Positions 23,901 to 36,900 of a stretch of DNA of 64,000 nt are shown here, in pieces. The notes under the pieces are model-generated. The model made no database searches. It was not told the origin of the DNA and saw nothing but the letters and a program-made list of their open reading frames with translations. This stretch comes from Magnolia sinica. Taxonomy: Eukaryota > Streptophyta > Magnoliopsida > Magnoliales > Magnoliaceae. The first letter of the stretch is position 1. Every line of letters begins with the position of its first letter. The stretch lies in NCBI RefSeq assembly GCF_029962835.1, contig NC_080583.1:1426001-1490000 (forward strand), in the 5' to 3' direction. A program made the position numbers and the translations under genes.

Positions 23901-25149
23901 AACATACATCAAAACCATGCAAGTACCTGGGAAATGCTGAGCACTTCATTTGTGTTTTTTTGGAAAATCCTTCTTAATATTTAGTTTCAATCGTGCAATA
24001 AACAACACAATCCATCTTGTGAAATTTTCTGATGGGGGCTGCTGGGATGCATACAGTTCATGGCGTAGAATATGCATTTGGCGCACACGACTACCCGACA
24101 AGTGGAGTCTTTGAGGTCGAACCTCGTCAGTGCCCGGGCTTCAAGTTCAGGAAGTCAATATTCATGGGGACAACGTGCTTGGATCCGATGCAGATTAGGG
24201 AGTTCATGGAGCGCCATTCTGCAAGCTACAATGGGGACACATATCATTTGATTGTTAAGAACTGCAACCATTTCTGCAAGGATATTTGTTACAAATTGAC
24301 TGGGAACTCAATACCGAAATGGGTAAATCGACTTGCCCGGATAGGTATTTAATACTATCTGGTACTTTTATTATTATTATTTTTTTCTGAGCTTTATGAG
24401 TCCATGCCCACCTCTACATGTAGTAACATGCGGCAACCTCACATGGTTGTGGAACATCTGAGCAGTGCATTGGAGGGTCTGTTCGTGTAGGTAACCTGGC
24501 CCAAAAATCAAACTGGTCTTGTGGGTCACACTTGTACATTGAATATGAACTGTCGGCAGTTATAAACTGGACATTTTCCATACATGTGACCCTAATGTTG
24601 CATGGGTTAGATGTGCTAGATGCTTGCCGAGTCGACCGTGTGGAGGTTTGTGTGGGTCAGTCTGCTCATCAGGTGGGCCACACATGCGTTGAATGTGGCA
24701 ATAGCTTCATTTTTTTATTATTTTTTTTGCCCGTGTGGCCTGCTTGACGAGTTGACTGGCCAGATTTATGGGCCACGTCATCATCTACCATTACATGGTG
24801 GGCCAAGCATATAGGTTCATGTAAAATCTGGGCAAACGTTTTATCGCCATTCAAAGGCCAAGACGTTGATCTTTTAGCTGTACAATCCCATTTCTCTGCA
24901 GGTTCAGTCTGCAACTGTGTGCTCCCAGCGTCACTTCAGGTTTCAGCTGTGCGGCACGACCCGTCTGGTTACGAACCCTACGATGGTGAGAAGAGGAGGC
25001 TAAGAAGCAGCTTCAACTGCTTTTCTTCCATCTCGATGCGGCAGAAGCAGTTCTCAAGGTCGTCTCTCTTCTTAGGATCACCCTTGAAAGGTTGCCTGCC
25101 GCCATGGGATTTGAGAAGGTCGAACAATAGCTCCTTGAAGGAAAGGTAA
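17988..25149 (+). CDS. PPPDE/deSI-like cysteine (iso)peptidase, 3 coding exons
   Basis: Coding exons are 17988-18198, 24057-24344 and 24902-25149. The joins GAAG|GTATTG..ATACAG|TT and ATAG|GTATTT..CTGCAG|GT keep frame and give 248 aa. Residues about 42-160 form a PPPDE (DUF862) domain: the PVYLNVYDLTP strand, GIFHSGVEVHGVEYAFGAHD carrying the catalytic-type His66, and the NCNHFCKD motif carrying the nucleophile-type Cys140. The family (plant 'deSI-like protein', human DESI) removes SUMO or ubiquitin from substrates; the plant members are mostly uncharacterised. Length fits the plant family (roughly 200-260 aa). The C-terminal tail from about residue 190 is basic and Ser-rich, as in relatives. 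ATG 17988 is chosen because translation from it matches the family N-terminus (MRSGPKKGWNS) and no in-frame ATG lies upstream. Intron 1 is 5.9 kb and full of transposons. The catalytic pair and splice phases are intact, so the gene is probably functional. Confidence 0.9.
18435..19260 (+). pseudogene. Mixed LINE and Ty3/gypsy coding debris in deSI intron 1
   Basis: An open stretch from 18437 has FELMWLSHHSLKEILRDFW, which resembles the plant LINE RT segment FRFE.MWL.HP..K. At about 18960-19050 ETPTKVAEWRSFLGLINYY strongly resembles the Ty3/gypsy RT/RNase H junction (PTTVTELRSFLGLVNYY). A 48-bp tandem repeat lies at 18854-18950. All are short and broken. Confidence 0.55.
19818..20367. mobile_element. 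Foldback MITE with ~200-bp inverted arms in deSI intron 1
   Basis: The left arm (GGGATTTTTATCAAAATGGC, ATTGCCTTATTTTGTTGG, TGCATGCGTATGACGTTGAG, AAAAGTGGGGAGTGGG) is matched in reverse by the right arm, ending TTTTGATAAAAATCCCTTA, over about 200 bases. An extra direct copy of part of the right arm (20055-20130 versus 20150-20230) sits between them. No ORF. Confidence 0.75.
20370..22216. other. Non-coding part of deSI intron 1
   Basis: No gene recognised. It contains GTGGGCCCCAC-type fragments (20885-20905), a GGGTTGGGTTAGGGCTCGGG stretch (21443-21470) resembling hAT subterminal sequence, and a stretch (21700-22070) with LTR-like features but no clear ends. Confidence 0.4.
22217..23075 (-). 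mobile_element. 5'-truncated LINE (L1-type) 3' end in deSI intron 1
   Basis: On the minus strand, 23075 down to about 22500 encodes the C-terminal zf-RVT region of plant LINE ORF2: KYPVPPKFSSFSWIVSKKKIRTVDNL, then EETVEHLLLH.SFISEIW and WWSVWEERNGRCF, with frame breaks. A 3' UTR follows and ends ATTGCGTTATCTTTC plus a poly-A run (T-run 22217-22225 on the plus strand), a typical plant L1 end. A different SINE interrupts the 3' UTR at about 22270-22440. Confidence 0.75.
22268..22440 (+). mobile_element. tRNA-derived SINE nested in the LINE
   Basis: Head GGTCCATAGCTCAAGTGG (A box) and GGTATCGATTCCCTAGTGGG (B box), then GTGTACTGACGGTGGGTG and an A-rich tail AAAAAGAAAAAAAA near 22402. Its sequence differs from the three-copy SINE family elsewhere in the window. 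Confidence 0.65.
23341..23690. mobile_element. MITE with long terminal inverted repeats in deSI intron 1
   Basis: The left side AAGTGATTGAATCAAGCATT, then GGGGCCCACCTGATGTG and CATCCAACCCGTCCA, is matched in inverted form by the right end (GGAATCAAGCATTGTGGGAC, CATGGTGCATGTATGACATC). The ends lie near 23341 and 23690. The arms are about 60 bases and the interior is also partly self-complementary. Confidence 0.75.
24345..24901 (+). other. Intron 2 of the deSI gene
   Basis: 557-base GT..AG intron. It contains MITE-type arms (GTGGGTCACACTTGTACATT at 24515; GTGGGCCACACATGCGTTG at 24675; GGTGGGCCAAGCATATAGG at 24797). No coding sequence. Confidence 0.6.
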
Positions 25150-25436
25150 AGAAAAAGGGTTTTGTGAGCTGGATTGACAGATGGGTTTCGAGGGCCTTCT
25201 TCTCCTGGTCACCTCCTGTTGAAGGATTTTCTACAAAGCTTCATCTTGCTAGTTATAGGAAGTCCCTTTGCCTTGGAAGAGTAAAAGCTCTCTGTAGGAA
25301 TGTTGTTGTGTATGTTAATACTAGAAAGATGCAGTGCTTTTCTTTCCTTGAGCTTTGTGGGTGTTTCTTCTCTCATTGGCATTGTAATGTTGTATTCTGG
25401 GCCTAGGACTCTTTGAAGGTGATGCTGTGATTTCAT

Positions 25437-25928
25437 TGTAAAAACTCTATTTAGTGGGCCTCACTGATCAACGGTCTAGATTGTTATACAATTGGACTGG
25501 ATGAATGAGTAGACCAGTGGGCCTCACTTCAGGTGATTCGCTGCGCAGTCTATCTACGTAGCTTTGCGTTTTAGGGCTGGAATGCTATAGTTGTCTTACG
25601 CAGACAGCAGTTTGGGTTGAACTAGAATACTACAATGTGGAGTATGGGAGAGAGAGAGAGTTGTGATGGGTTTCAAACTCTCTCCACAGACTCTATATTA
25701 GAGAGCTGGGTCCTCGATCCTACACCACAGTAGAAATTCGAGTCCCATCTTGTGAATTGCGGAAAGGGTGTGAAGGAGAGGAAGATCCTAAGCTCTACAG
25801 GTTTTCTGGTATTCTTATCCGGCTTCCATGACGGCGTCTCAACTAGGTAAGCTATCCGACCCCTGATCGCCATGTCCCATGCACAGACAGATCCGTGGGT
25901 CTATTCCGCATATAGATTAAGTCCCACA
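25437..25928 (+). repeat. 5' LTR of the copia element (492 bp)
   Basis: It starts TGTAAAAACTC and ends TTAAGTCCCACA. It aligns along its whole length with 32203-32733, differing by scattered transitions, a 12-bp insertion near 25590, a GA-run length change near 25650, and one copy rather than two of a 53-bp unit. Confidence 0.93.
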
Positions 25929-25930
25929 AT

Positions 25931-25942
25931 TGGTATCAGAGA
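25931..25942 (+). other. Primer-binding site of the copia element
   Basis: TTGGTATCAGAG lies two bases after the 5' LTR. It is complementary to the 3' end of plant initiator methionine tRNA, the usual primer for plant copia elements. Confidence 0.85.
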
Positions 25943-27864
25943 CATCTGTGCATAGGTATGGTTGATCTCATACATCAATTAGGGCTTCAAATTCGACACC
26001 CATACAACAATTAGGGCTTTCAAATTCGAATTCCATCTCAGATCAGTATCAGGTTATTCTATAATTTCAAGTCTTGTGGACCACAAACATGCTATCTAAA
26101 CCTAATCCGATTAATTAGGGCATTTTTGAGACAACCCTTAAGACTTCTTGTGGGTGCTGAATCTCGTACAGATTCGAATTAGGGATTTCAAATCTCAAAT
26201 TTGAATATTGGGGATCTAGATCTCAAAACCCTAAATCAAGGAAATTAGGATTTTTTGAAATCCTAAAATCTGGCTAATTAGGGATTCCAATTCCAAATCG
26301 GTGAAATTAGGGATTTTAATCCCAAATCAAAGACCAAATCCATATTGGGGACTTCAATCCCATAAGAACTTCACCATGATCTACCTGCAATTTGTGAGTG
26401 CCGTCAGTCATCATCGAGAACAGGAATTGTTGACGACGGTAATGGCATTCGACCATGTCTGCATCTTCATTAATGGAAGCCATATCCGCTGCTTCTGATG
26501 CCATTGGCGACACCACAGATCTATCTCAACGAATCAGTACTGCAGGAGATTGAGAGTCTTCATCTCTTCTCTTCGCTCCATGCAGACGGCGAGAGCGGAG
26601 ATTGAAGAGTCTTCATCTCTTCTCATCGAGTCGGGTGGACAGGGAGAACGTCTTCTCTCTCTCTCTCTCTCTTTCGCACTGGCTTGTGACGAGAGGGGTT
26701 GATGCTCGGTTTTACATAGGGACCCGATTTCAGTCCATTCGGGTATCAGGACCCGATTTCAGACCATTCGGATATAATGGCCTCATTTCAGTCCATTCAG
26801 ACTAGCGGACCTGTAAATATTTATACCCAGGTCCACTTCTTTTAGAGCCCACTGATCAGATCCCGTTGTATCTAGGCCGTTGTATCAGGTCCCCTCCTGG
26901 GAGCTACATTATCGTTGCTCATTAGTTATAGGCATCTAGTTGTATACATACAACCTGGTACATTTAATAGATGGACAGTATGGTAGATGAGCCTTTCATC
27001 TTATTCAATGGATCAAGTTGCACCCATCTCAGAAAGTGATGCAAGAATCTCATCATATAGTTAAACCATTCTATATCAGACACCCATCTTATAAATGATA
27101 AGGATTGAAACATGATGCTCATTAACAACATCCATACCATATAGAGTCTTGATTTGGCCTGATAATAAGCCCATTACCCATCTTTGGAGTTGATATGGAC
27201 CATTGGATTATATAATGTGAAAATTATCCACATGTTTCACTTTAAGGTTCCTATATTTTCCAATGATCAATACCAACCATCTTGTGGGCCATATTAGACT
27301 AATTAAGATATGATCCATTGCGAGGCAGGATTATAATTGCAATCCTAAGTCTATATTTGTAGTTTTGGATTCGGTTGTGTTAGCCACCATAGTGACCTCA
27401 ATCAATGAAAATATTACAAGTACAGACTTGTAACATTGGGAAAGGAGGATTGCATACAGCTGCATTTAATTTTTCATGCGTACGGTAACGAAAATACAGA
27501 CGATTACCATTTGGCAGTCAAGTGAACGGGTGAAGTAAATGATGCTGGTAATGTAAAACTGTAAGGCTTATCTCACCCACTGGTGTTAAGTGTCTCAGAT
27601 TTACATGACTTATGCCACTTAGTTTCATGTTCAGGAGGATCACTAACATGTTGTTATTACCTCCCACAATAGGAATGATGATGATGTAACAGATTCTCAC
27701 CAAGATGTGATGGTTGGACTCATTTTCATCTTGGATGATTCAGTTGATACCTCCCTTAGCAATTGAATTGATTAACTTTACCTGATAATTTTGTTTATAT
27801 TCACAAAATTGATTTGTGAAACTATGAACTAATGTGAATATATATGTATCTCTTTTATTTCAGT
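25943..27864 (+). other. Untranslated leader of the copia element
   Basis: About 1.9 kb between the primer site and the gag frame. It holds many in-frame stops, a (CT)n run at 26653-26674 and several 'TTAGGGATTTCAAATC'-like short repeats (26020-26320). No protein similarity seen. A TTTATTTCAG at 27863 could be a splice acceptor feeding gag. Confidence 0.5.
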
Positions 27865-28690
27865 CTCAATTCCAACTAATCAAAATCAAGTACCTGCCCT
27901 TAATGGATCTAATTACCCTCAATGGAAGAACACCATTGAAGTTGTACTGGGCTGTCTTCAATTAGATCTTGCCTTGATAACACCAGAACCGCCAAAGCCA
28001 TCTGATAATGCGACTAAAGTTGAATATAATCGATGGGTTGCATGGTTTAGATCAAATGATACATGCCTGAAAGTCATTAAATATTCAATTTCTGAATTGA
28101 TGAAGGGTGTCATGCCTGAAATAGATAAGGCCAAAGTTTTCCTAACTGAAATGGGAAAACGATTTAAGAAATCTGATAAATCTAAAGTGGGCATTCTTTT
28201 AAATAAATTGACTCGCTTGTCCTACGATGGAAAAGGCAACATCCGTGAATACATTGTAGAGCAGATCGAAGTTGTTTCTAAGATCCGTGCTTTAGGGCTT
28301 GTACTCACTGATGATCAACTGGTTCATTTGATCATGAATAACCTACCTCCCCAATTCGGCACGTTCCTGGTAAACTATAACACTCTAAAAGACATGTGGA
28401 CATTGGATGAACTTATCACTCAGTGTGTTCAAGAAGAAGACAGGATCAGGCACGTGGTCAAAGTTCAAAATGTTAATATGGTGACTTCAGGACAAAGGCA
28501 TGGGCAAGGGAATAATGGTAAAAGGAAAAGGAAACAAGATTCTAATAATAGATTCTCTGGTCCTCCATCTGAAAACCGTGAGAATCAATTTAAAAATGGA
28601 TCTAAACACAAACGGGTTAAAGGCAAACTGTGCTTCTTTTGCAAAAAGGCGGGTCATTTAAAGAAATACTACGAAGGTTTTAAGGATTGA
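27865..28690 (+). pseudogene. copia gag (capsid/nucleocapsid) remnant
   Basis: The open frame runs from about 27865 to a stop at 28688-28690. It begins with the typical copia start (NGSNYPQWKNTIEVVLG) and continues through the UBN2-type capsid helices to a basic linker and a zinc knuckle near its end. The knuckle reads CFFCKKAGHLKKYY, so the fourth ligand (normally Cys) is Tyr, and a stop follows soon after. No ATG fits the frame start. The product would package element RNA in an active copy; this one is broken. Confidence 0.85.
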
Positions 28691-28734
28691 CTCATAAAGA
28701 AAGGTAATCATTCTGTTATTGTCTGTTTTGAATC

Positions 28735-29740
28735 TAATCTGACCGATGTGTCAGCGGATTCCTGGTGGATAGATTCAGGAACTACTATTCACATATGAAC
28801 TTCTATGAAGGAATTACTATAGGTCAGGCCACCAATTGATGTAGAGCGCTCAGTATACGTAGGCAATGGTGTCAAAGTTGACGTGGAGGCAATATGAGTC
28901 TATATGTTTAAGTTGAAGTCTGGTCATTTTTTAATTTAGTAAATACATTCCTCCATGTTGTGTCTTAGGCGACTATGTCATATATCTCGTGAGAGATTAG
29001 ACAGGCTTGTGCGAGAAGAAATTTTGCATTCTCTTAGACTTCTCTGAATATAAAGTATGCATTAACTGCATAAAAGGAAAACAGATTAGAATGAGAGAGA
29101 AATGTGCAAACAGGAGTGTAGATCTATTAGAGGTTATACATACAGATATCTGTGAACCATTCCCTACAGCCTCATGGAGTGGGCACAAATATTTCATTAC
29201 CTTTATAGATTACTACTCTCGCTTCGGGTACCTATACCTTATCAGTAAGAAATTAGATGCCCTGGATGCTTTTAAAATCTATAAGGTCGAGTTTGAAAAT
29301 CAACTCGATAAGAGAATTAAAGCTGTCAGATCTGACCGTGGTGGTGAATACTATGGCAGATATGACGAATCAAGACGCAATTCAAGGCCATTCGCTAAAA
29401 ACTTACAGGATTATGGCATTGTCGCTCAGTACACTATACCTGGTACTCCAGAGCAGAATGGAGTGGCTGAGAGATGCAATCGCACCCTTATGAAAATGGT
29501 GTGAAGCATGGTTAGTAATTCGACATTTCTAGAATCTCTATGGGGTGATGCGATCAAAACCACAGTTTATATACTAAATAGGGTTCCCAGCAAAGCAGTA
29601 AGCAAAACTCCTTTTAAGTTGTGGAATGGGAGAAAACCAAGTCTCTGATATCTACATGTTTGGGGTTGTCCTGTTGAGGCCAAAGTTTATAACCCGTATG
29701 AAAAGAAACTTGATCCTAGAACCGTAAGTTGTTTCTTCAT
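28735..29740 (+). pseudogene. copia protease and integrase remnant
   Basis: A protease core WWIDSGTTIH is seen at about 28760-28795, followed at once by a stop. A GAG-pre-integrase stretch (RLVREEILHSLDF..VCINCIKGKQ) starts near 28995. It runs into an integrase core with HTDICEP, SDRGGEYYGRYD and EQNGVAER, so all three acidic D,D,E residues remain. A stop at 29502-29504 is then read past by similarity ([28 protein letters not shown]) to about 29740, where the frame shifts. Inactive as it stands. Confidence 0.85.
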
Positions 29741-30780
29741 TGGATACCCAGAAAAATCAAAAAGGCTATCGATTCTACTGTCCTTCCCACTACATCAGGA
29801 TTGTTGAGACTGGGAATGCCAGATTCCTTGAGGACACTGAAAATAGTGGGAGCACGAGCATAAAAAATTTTGTATTTGAGGAACAAAGGACCGTGACTCC
29901 AGTTATAGTTAATCCAAATCACGTGGATATTAATGATGCAGTCACAGCAGAACACCACGTAGAACCTAATATACAAATCATTGATGAGGAAAATCAAGAT
30001 CAGACCTAACAAATTGAACCATTGAGAAGATCTGAAAGAGAGAGAGGGCCTGTAAATCGAGACGATTACATCGTATACTTACAGGATCACGACTTTGACA
30101 TATGGGTGGAAAAGGATCCTGAATCTTTACACAAGTCAAACAAAGTGTTGATCCTTCTCGTTGGTTCGATGCCATGAAAGATGAGTTGAAATCCATGCAG
30201 GACAATAAAGTATGAGATCTTGTAGAGTTACCTACTGGAATAAGGCCGATTGGTTTTAAATGGATATTTAAAACTAAACGGGACTCCAAAGGTAATGTCG
30301 AATGATATAAAGCCAGACTTGTTGCCAAGGGTTTTAACCAACGTGAGAGTATTGATTTTAAGGAGACTTTCTTACCAGTATCTAAGAAAGACTTATTCAT
30401 GATCATAATTAATGACTCTTGTAGCTCATATGGATTTAGAGTTACATCAGATGGATGTAAAGACTGCATTTCTCAATGGGGATTTAAATGAGAATGTATA
30501 CATGTTTTAGCCCGAAGGTTTTGTAGCTATTGGCTCAGAACATTTGATTTGCAAACTTAAGAAGTCCATATGTGGGTTGAAACAAGCATCGCGACAGTGG
30601 TACCTTAAGTTGCATGAAGTAATTTCCTCATTTGGCTTTGTAGAAAACATTGCAGATGAATGCATTTACATTAAAACCAGTTGGAGTAAGTTCGTTATGA
30701 TGATTTTGTATGTTGATGACATCTGTTAGCTAGTAGTGATACCGGGATGTTGAGTGACACCAAGAAATTCTTATCTTAAA
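29740..30780 (+). pseudogene. copia linker and reverse transcriptase remnant
   Basis: The post-integrase linker (GNARFLEDTENSGS) runs to about 30009. RT starts near 30165 with KDELKSMQDNKV, GFKWIFKTKRDSKGNV and YKARLVAKGFNQRESIDF. It continues in other frames with MDVKTAFLNGDLNENVY (about 30445), SICGLKQASRQWY and the catalytic LYVDD box (30704-30720). Several stops and frameshifts break it. Order and spacing match plant copia RT. Confidence 0.85.
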
Positions 30781-30919
30781 GGTTTGAAATGAAAGACCTT
30801 GGTGAAGCTTCTTACATCATCGGCATTAAGATTCGCCGTGACAGAACACTTGGACTGCTTAGTCTGTCACAGAGAGCTTATATTACTAGGATACTCGAAA
30901 GGTATGGCATGTAAAATTG

Positions 30920-31650
30920 TGCTTCAGGAAAGTCGCCCATTGTGAAGGACAACAAATTTGGTCTATTTCAGTGTCCAAAGAATGATTTAGAAAAGAATCG
31001 AATGAAAGAATTTCAGTACGCATCAGTAATAGGGAGCATCATGTATGCTCAAGTCTGTACGCGATCGGACATTGCCTTTGTCACTGGAATGTTGGGAAGA
31101 TATCTATCTAATCCAGGAATACAACATTGGATAGCTGAAAAGAAAGTATTATGGTATTTTCAGAGAACGAAAGACTTCGGACTCACATATAGAAGATCTG
31201 ATCAGTTGGAGTTGATCGGATATTCAGATGCAGACTTCGCAGGCTGCGTTGATACTAAGAAGTCTACTTTAGGATACATCTTCATGATGGTGGGAGGAGC
31301 TGTGTTGTGCAAAAGTGTGAAACAATCTACCACAGCCTCATCCACTATGGATGCTGAAGTTATTGCCTACCATGAGGCATCTAATCAAGCACTATGGTTA
31401 CAGAGTTTCTTCTTAGGTTTGCGGGTACTGAAGCATATCACAAAACCATTGAGAATATTTTGCTATAATTCAGCTGTTATTTCCTTCTCTAGTAACAACA
31501 AGTATTCGTCAAGGTCGAGGCATATCGACATTAAGTATCTTGTTGTAAAGGAAAGGATTTAGAATCATCGAGTGTCCGTGGAATTCATCGGCACTAAGTA
31601 GATGATTACAGATCTGCTCACTAAAGGGCTTTATATCACGCCATTTCAGG
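30920..31650 (+). pseudogene. copia RNase H remnant
   Basis: A frame open from 30942 to 31562 encodes the copia RNase H region: GSIMYAQVCTRSDIAF, YSDADFAGCVDTKKSTLGY and MDAEVIAYHEASNQALWL, then CYNSA where the catalytic family motif is CDNSA, so one acidic residue is lost. The typical terminal motif (DLLTKGLYITPFQEHV) follows in frame after two stops, to about 31655. Confidence 0.85.
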
Positions 31651-31655
31651 AGCAT

Positions 31656-32202
31656 GTAATATCTATAAGAGTCATTGATCCCACAGATGTTTTCAGTTAG
31701 TGGAAGTTGAGCGTACTTTGATTTTCACAGACACTTAACAGATCTTTTTTTATATAGTTTATTTGGATGATTTTGATATAAAGATTTTTTTCTACTTCTC
31801 TATATATATATGCGCAAATTTTGAGTAAGTAGAACTACAGTCGTGTCTCGTTGGAGACATGTAAAAGCTTTAGGACCTCTTAAGGATATGCACATAATAT
31901 CATACTAAAGTGTGTAATCCTTATACCACATTTCCTAGTTCGTGATCTATGTCGTTAAGATTGAAAGTATTTGTGATCGCGCTTAGACTCACTTCGCCTA
32001 AATTAAATGTTGTGATAACTACCCCGCTTCGATACTGACTGTCTTGATGGACCAGATTGAATAACATTACTCATACTGTCTAACTGTTTTCATTGGTTAA
32101 CCATTTGAATATTTTCTTAAAAGATTAAAAAAAAAAAATTATTTTTAAAATAATTCTATATGACTATCATTGACGTTGCTCAATGAGGCCCAAGTGGGAG
32201 GA
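31656..32202 (+). other. 3' non-coding end of the copia element with polypurine tract
   Basis: No coding potential. A short poly-A run lies at 32128-32139, and the purine-rich AAGTGGGAGGA (32192-32202) directly abuts the 3' LTR, serving as plus-strand primer in active copies. Confidence 0.7.
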
Positions 32203-32733
32203 TGTAAGAACTCTATTTAGTGGGCCTCATTGATCAACGGTCTGGATTGTCATACAGTTGGACTGGATGATTGAGTAGACTAGTGGGCCCCACTTCACGT
32301 GATGCGCTGCGCAGTTTATCTGCGCAGCTCTGCGTTCTAGGGCTGGATCTTACGCAGACAGCAGTTTGAGTTGAACTAGGATATTACAATGTGGAGCGTG
32401 GGAGAGAGAGTTGTGATGAGTTTCAAACTCTCTCTCCACAGACTCTATATTAGAGAGCTGGGTCCCCGATCCTACACTACAGTAAAAATTCGAGTCTTAT
32501 CTTGTGAATTGCGGAAAAGGTGTGAAGGAGAGGAAGATCCTAAGCTTTATAGGTTTTCTGGTATTCTTATTCGGCTTTCATGACAGCGTCTCAACTAGGT
32601 AAGCTATCCGACCCCTGATCGCCATGTCCCATACACAGACAGATCCATGGGCCTATTCCGCATATAGATGATCGCCATGTCCCATGCACAGACAGATCCA
32701 TGGGCCTATTCCGCATATAGATTAAGTCCCACA
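32203..32733 (+). repeat. 3' LTR of the copia element (531 bp) with internal 53-bp tandem duplication
   Basis: It starts TGTAAGAACTC and ends TTAAGTCCCACA. It contains an extra 53-bp tandem copy (32617-32669 and 32670-32722, one difference) near its end that the 5' LTR lacks, so the duplication arose after insertion or during the last reverse-transcription cycle. Confidence 0.93.
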
Positions 32734-32738
32734 TTCAT

Positions 32739-33267
32739 GACAAGAGAAGAAAACGCAAATGGGTTGTAGTCTTCCAACTTCTCTTGTGGATCGTCTGGGT
32801 AAGATATGTTAATTCTAAAAGAATGGAGTGTTGTTCTTGGCATGGGATGGGCAAACGGTCCTGATAACTTTATATTCAATCCCGCCATCCTTGCATTGGG
32901 CACATGGATCAGTGATCCAGACCGTTCTTCTGATTGCCATGTAGAGGATGAACATACTTCAAAAGATTGTCAGATAGGAACATCCTAGCCATCCAATCCA
33001 TGGCATTTTTCCCCTCTTGAAGGGTCCATTGGCAGGTCACCAATAAGAGGGGTTGTTGGCATTAATGAAGGATAATCTTATGCAAAACACATCCCAAACG
33101 AGCACCCATCAGATCAATGGTCTAGATCTCTGAAACATTGGTCCTAGCCAGGTTCACCATCACATACTAGAAAGAAATTACAGGCAAAATAAGCAAAATC
33201 TAGTTATAGTTAGAAATGGCATCAGTAATACACATGGATGGTATTTACATAATAAGTCACGTGATGA
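32739..33267. other. Convergent intergenic gap
   Basis: It lies between the copia element and the HD-Zip stop codon. It holds MITE-like fragments (TGATCCAGACCGTTCTTCTG near 32914 and CCCATCAGATCAATGGTC near 33105). It should include the HD-Zip 3' UTR; no clear poly(A) signal was picked out. Confidence 0.4.
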
Positions 33268-36766
<3,499 letters not shown>

Positions 36767-36900
36767 ACTCTCTCTTTCTTTCTCTCTGTTTCGTTGGAGC
36801 TGCTTTTTCTTCCTTAGACACGAAGGTGTTACAGTTGTTTTCTTGATGGAAGGGCTTCATGTCAATTTATATGTAAGATTTTATATAATTGCCCTTGATT
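36767..36900 (-). promoter_or_regulatory. Core promoter and 5' UTR of the HD-Zip gene
   Basis: Reading the minus strand, a TATATAAAATC box (about 36880-36889) lies some 115 bases before the ATG at 36766. It is followed by a purine-rich GAGAGAAAGAAAGAGAGAG leader just upstream of the start codon. Further upstream, near 37050, is a GTGGGCCCCAC motif of the TCP-binding type. The assignment is by sequence and spacing only. Confidence 0.5.

Larger units (their letters stand above)
25437..32733 (+). mobile_element. Ty1/copia LTR retrotransposon, complete ends, coding region dead
   Basis: This 7297-bp element lies between identical 5-bp target duplications TTCAT (25432-25436 and 32734-32738). Both LTRs start TGTAA and end CCCACA. 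The primer-binding site TTGGTATCAGAG follows the 5' LTR by two bases, and a purine tract AAGTGGGAGGA precedes the 3' LTR. Gene order is gag, protease, integrase, RT, RNase H, which defines copia. The frame is broken by many stops and shifts. The two LTRs differ at roughly 34 of about 480 aligned sites by hand count, mostly transitions, so the insertion is old and probably methylation-decayed. It sits 287 bp past the deSI stop codon. Confidence 0.95.

Noticed and set aside
29978-30469. 163-aa minus-strand ORF
   Set aside because: Antisense of copia RT; the plus strand carries the conserved motifs.
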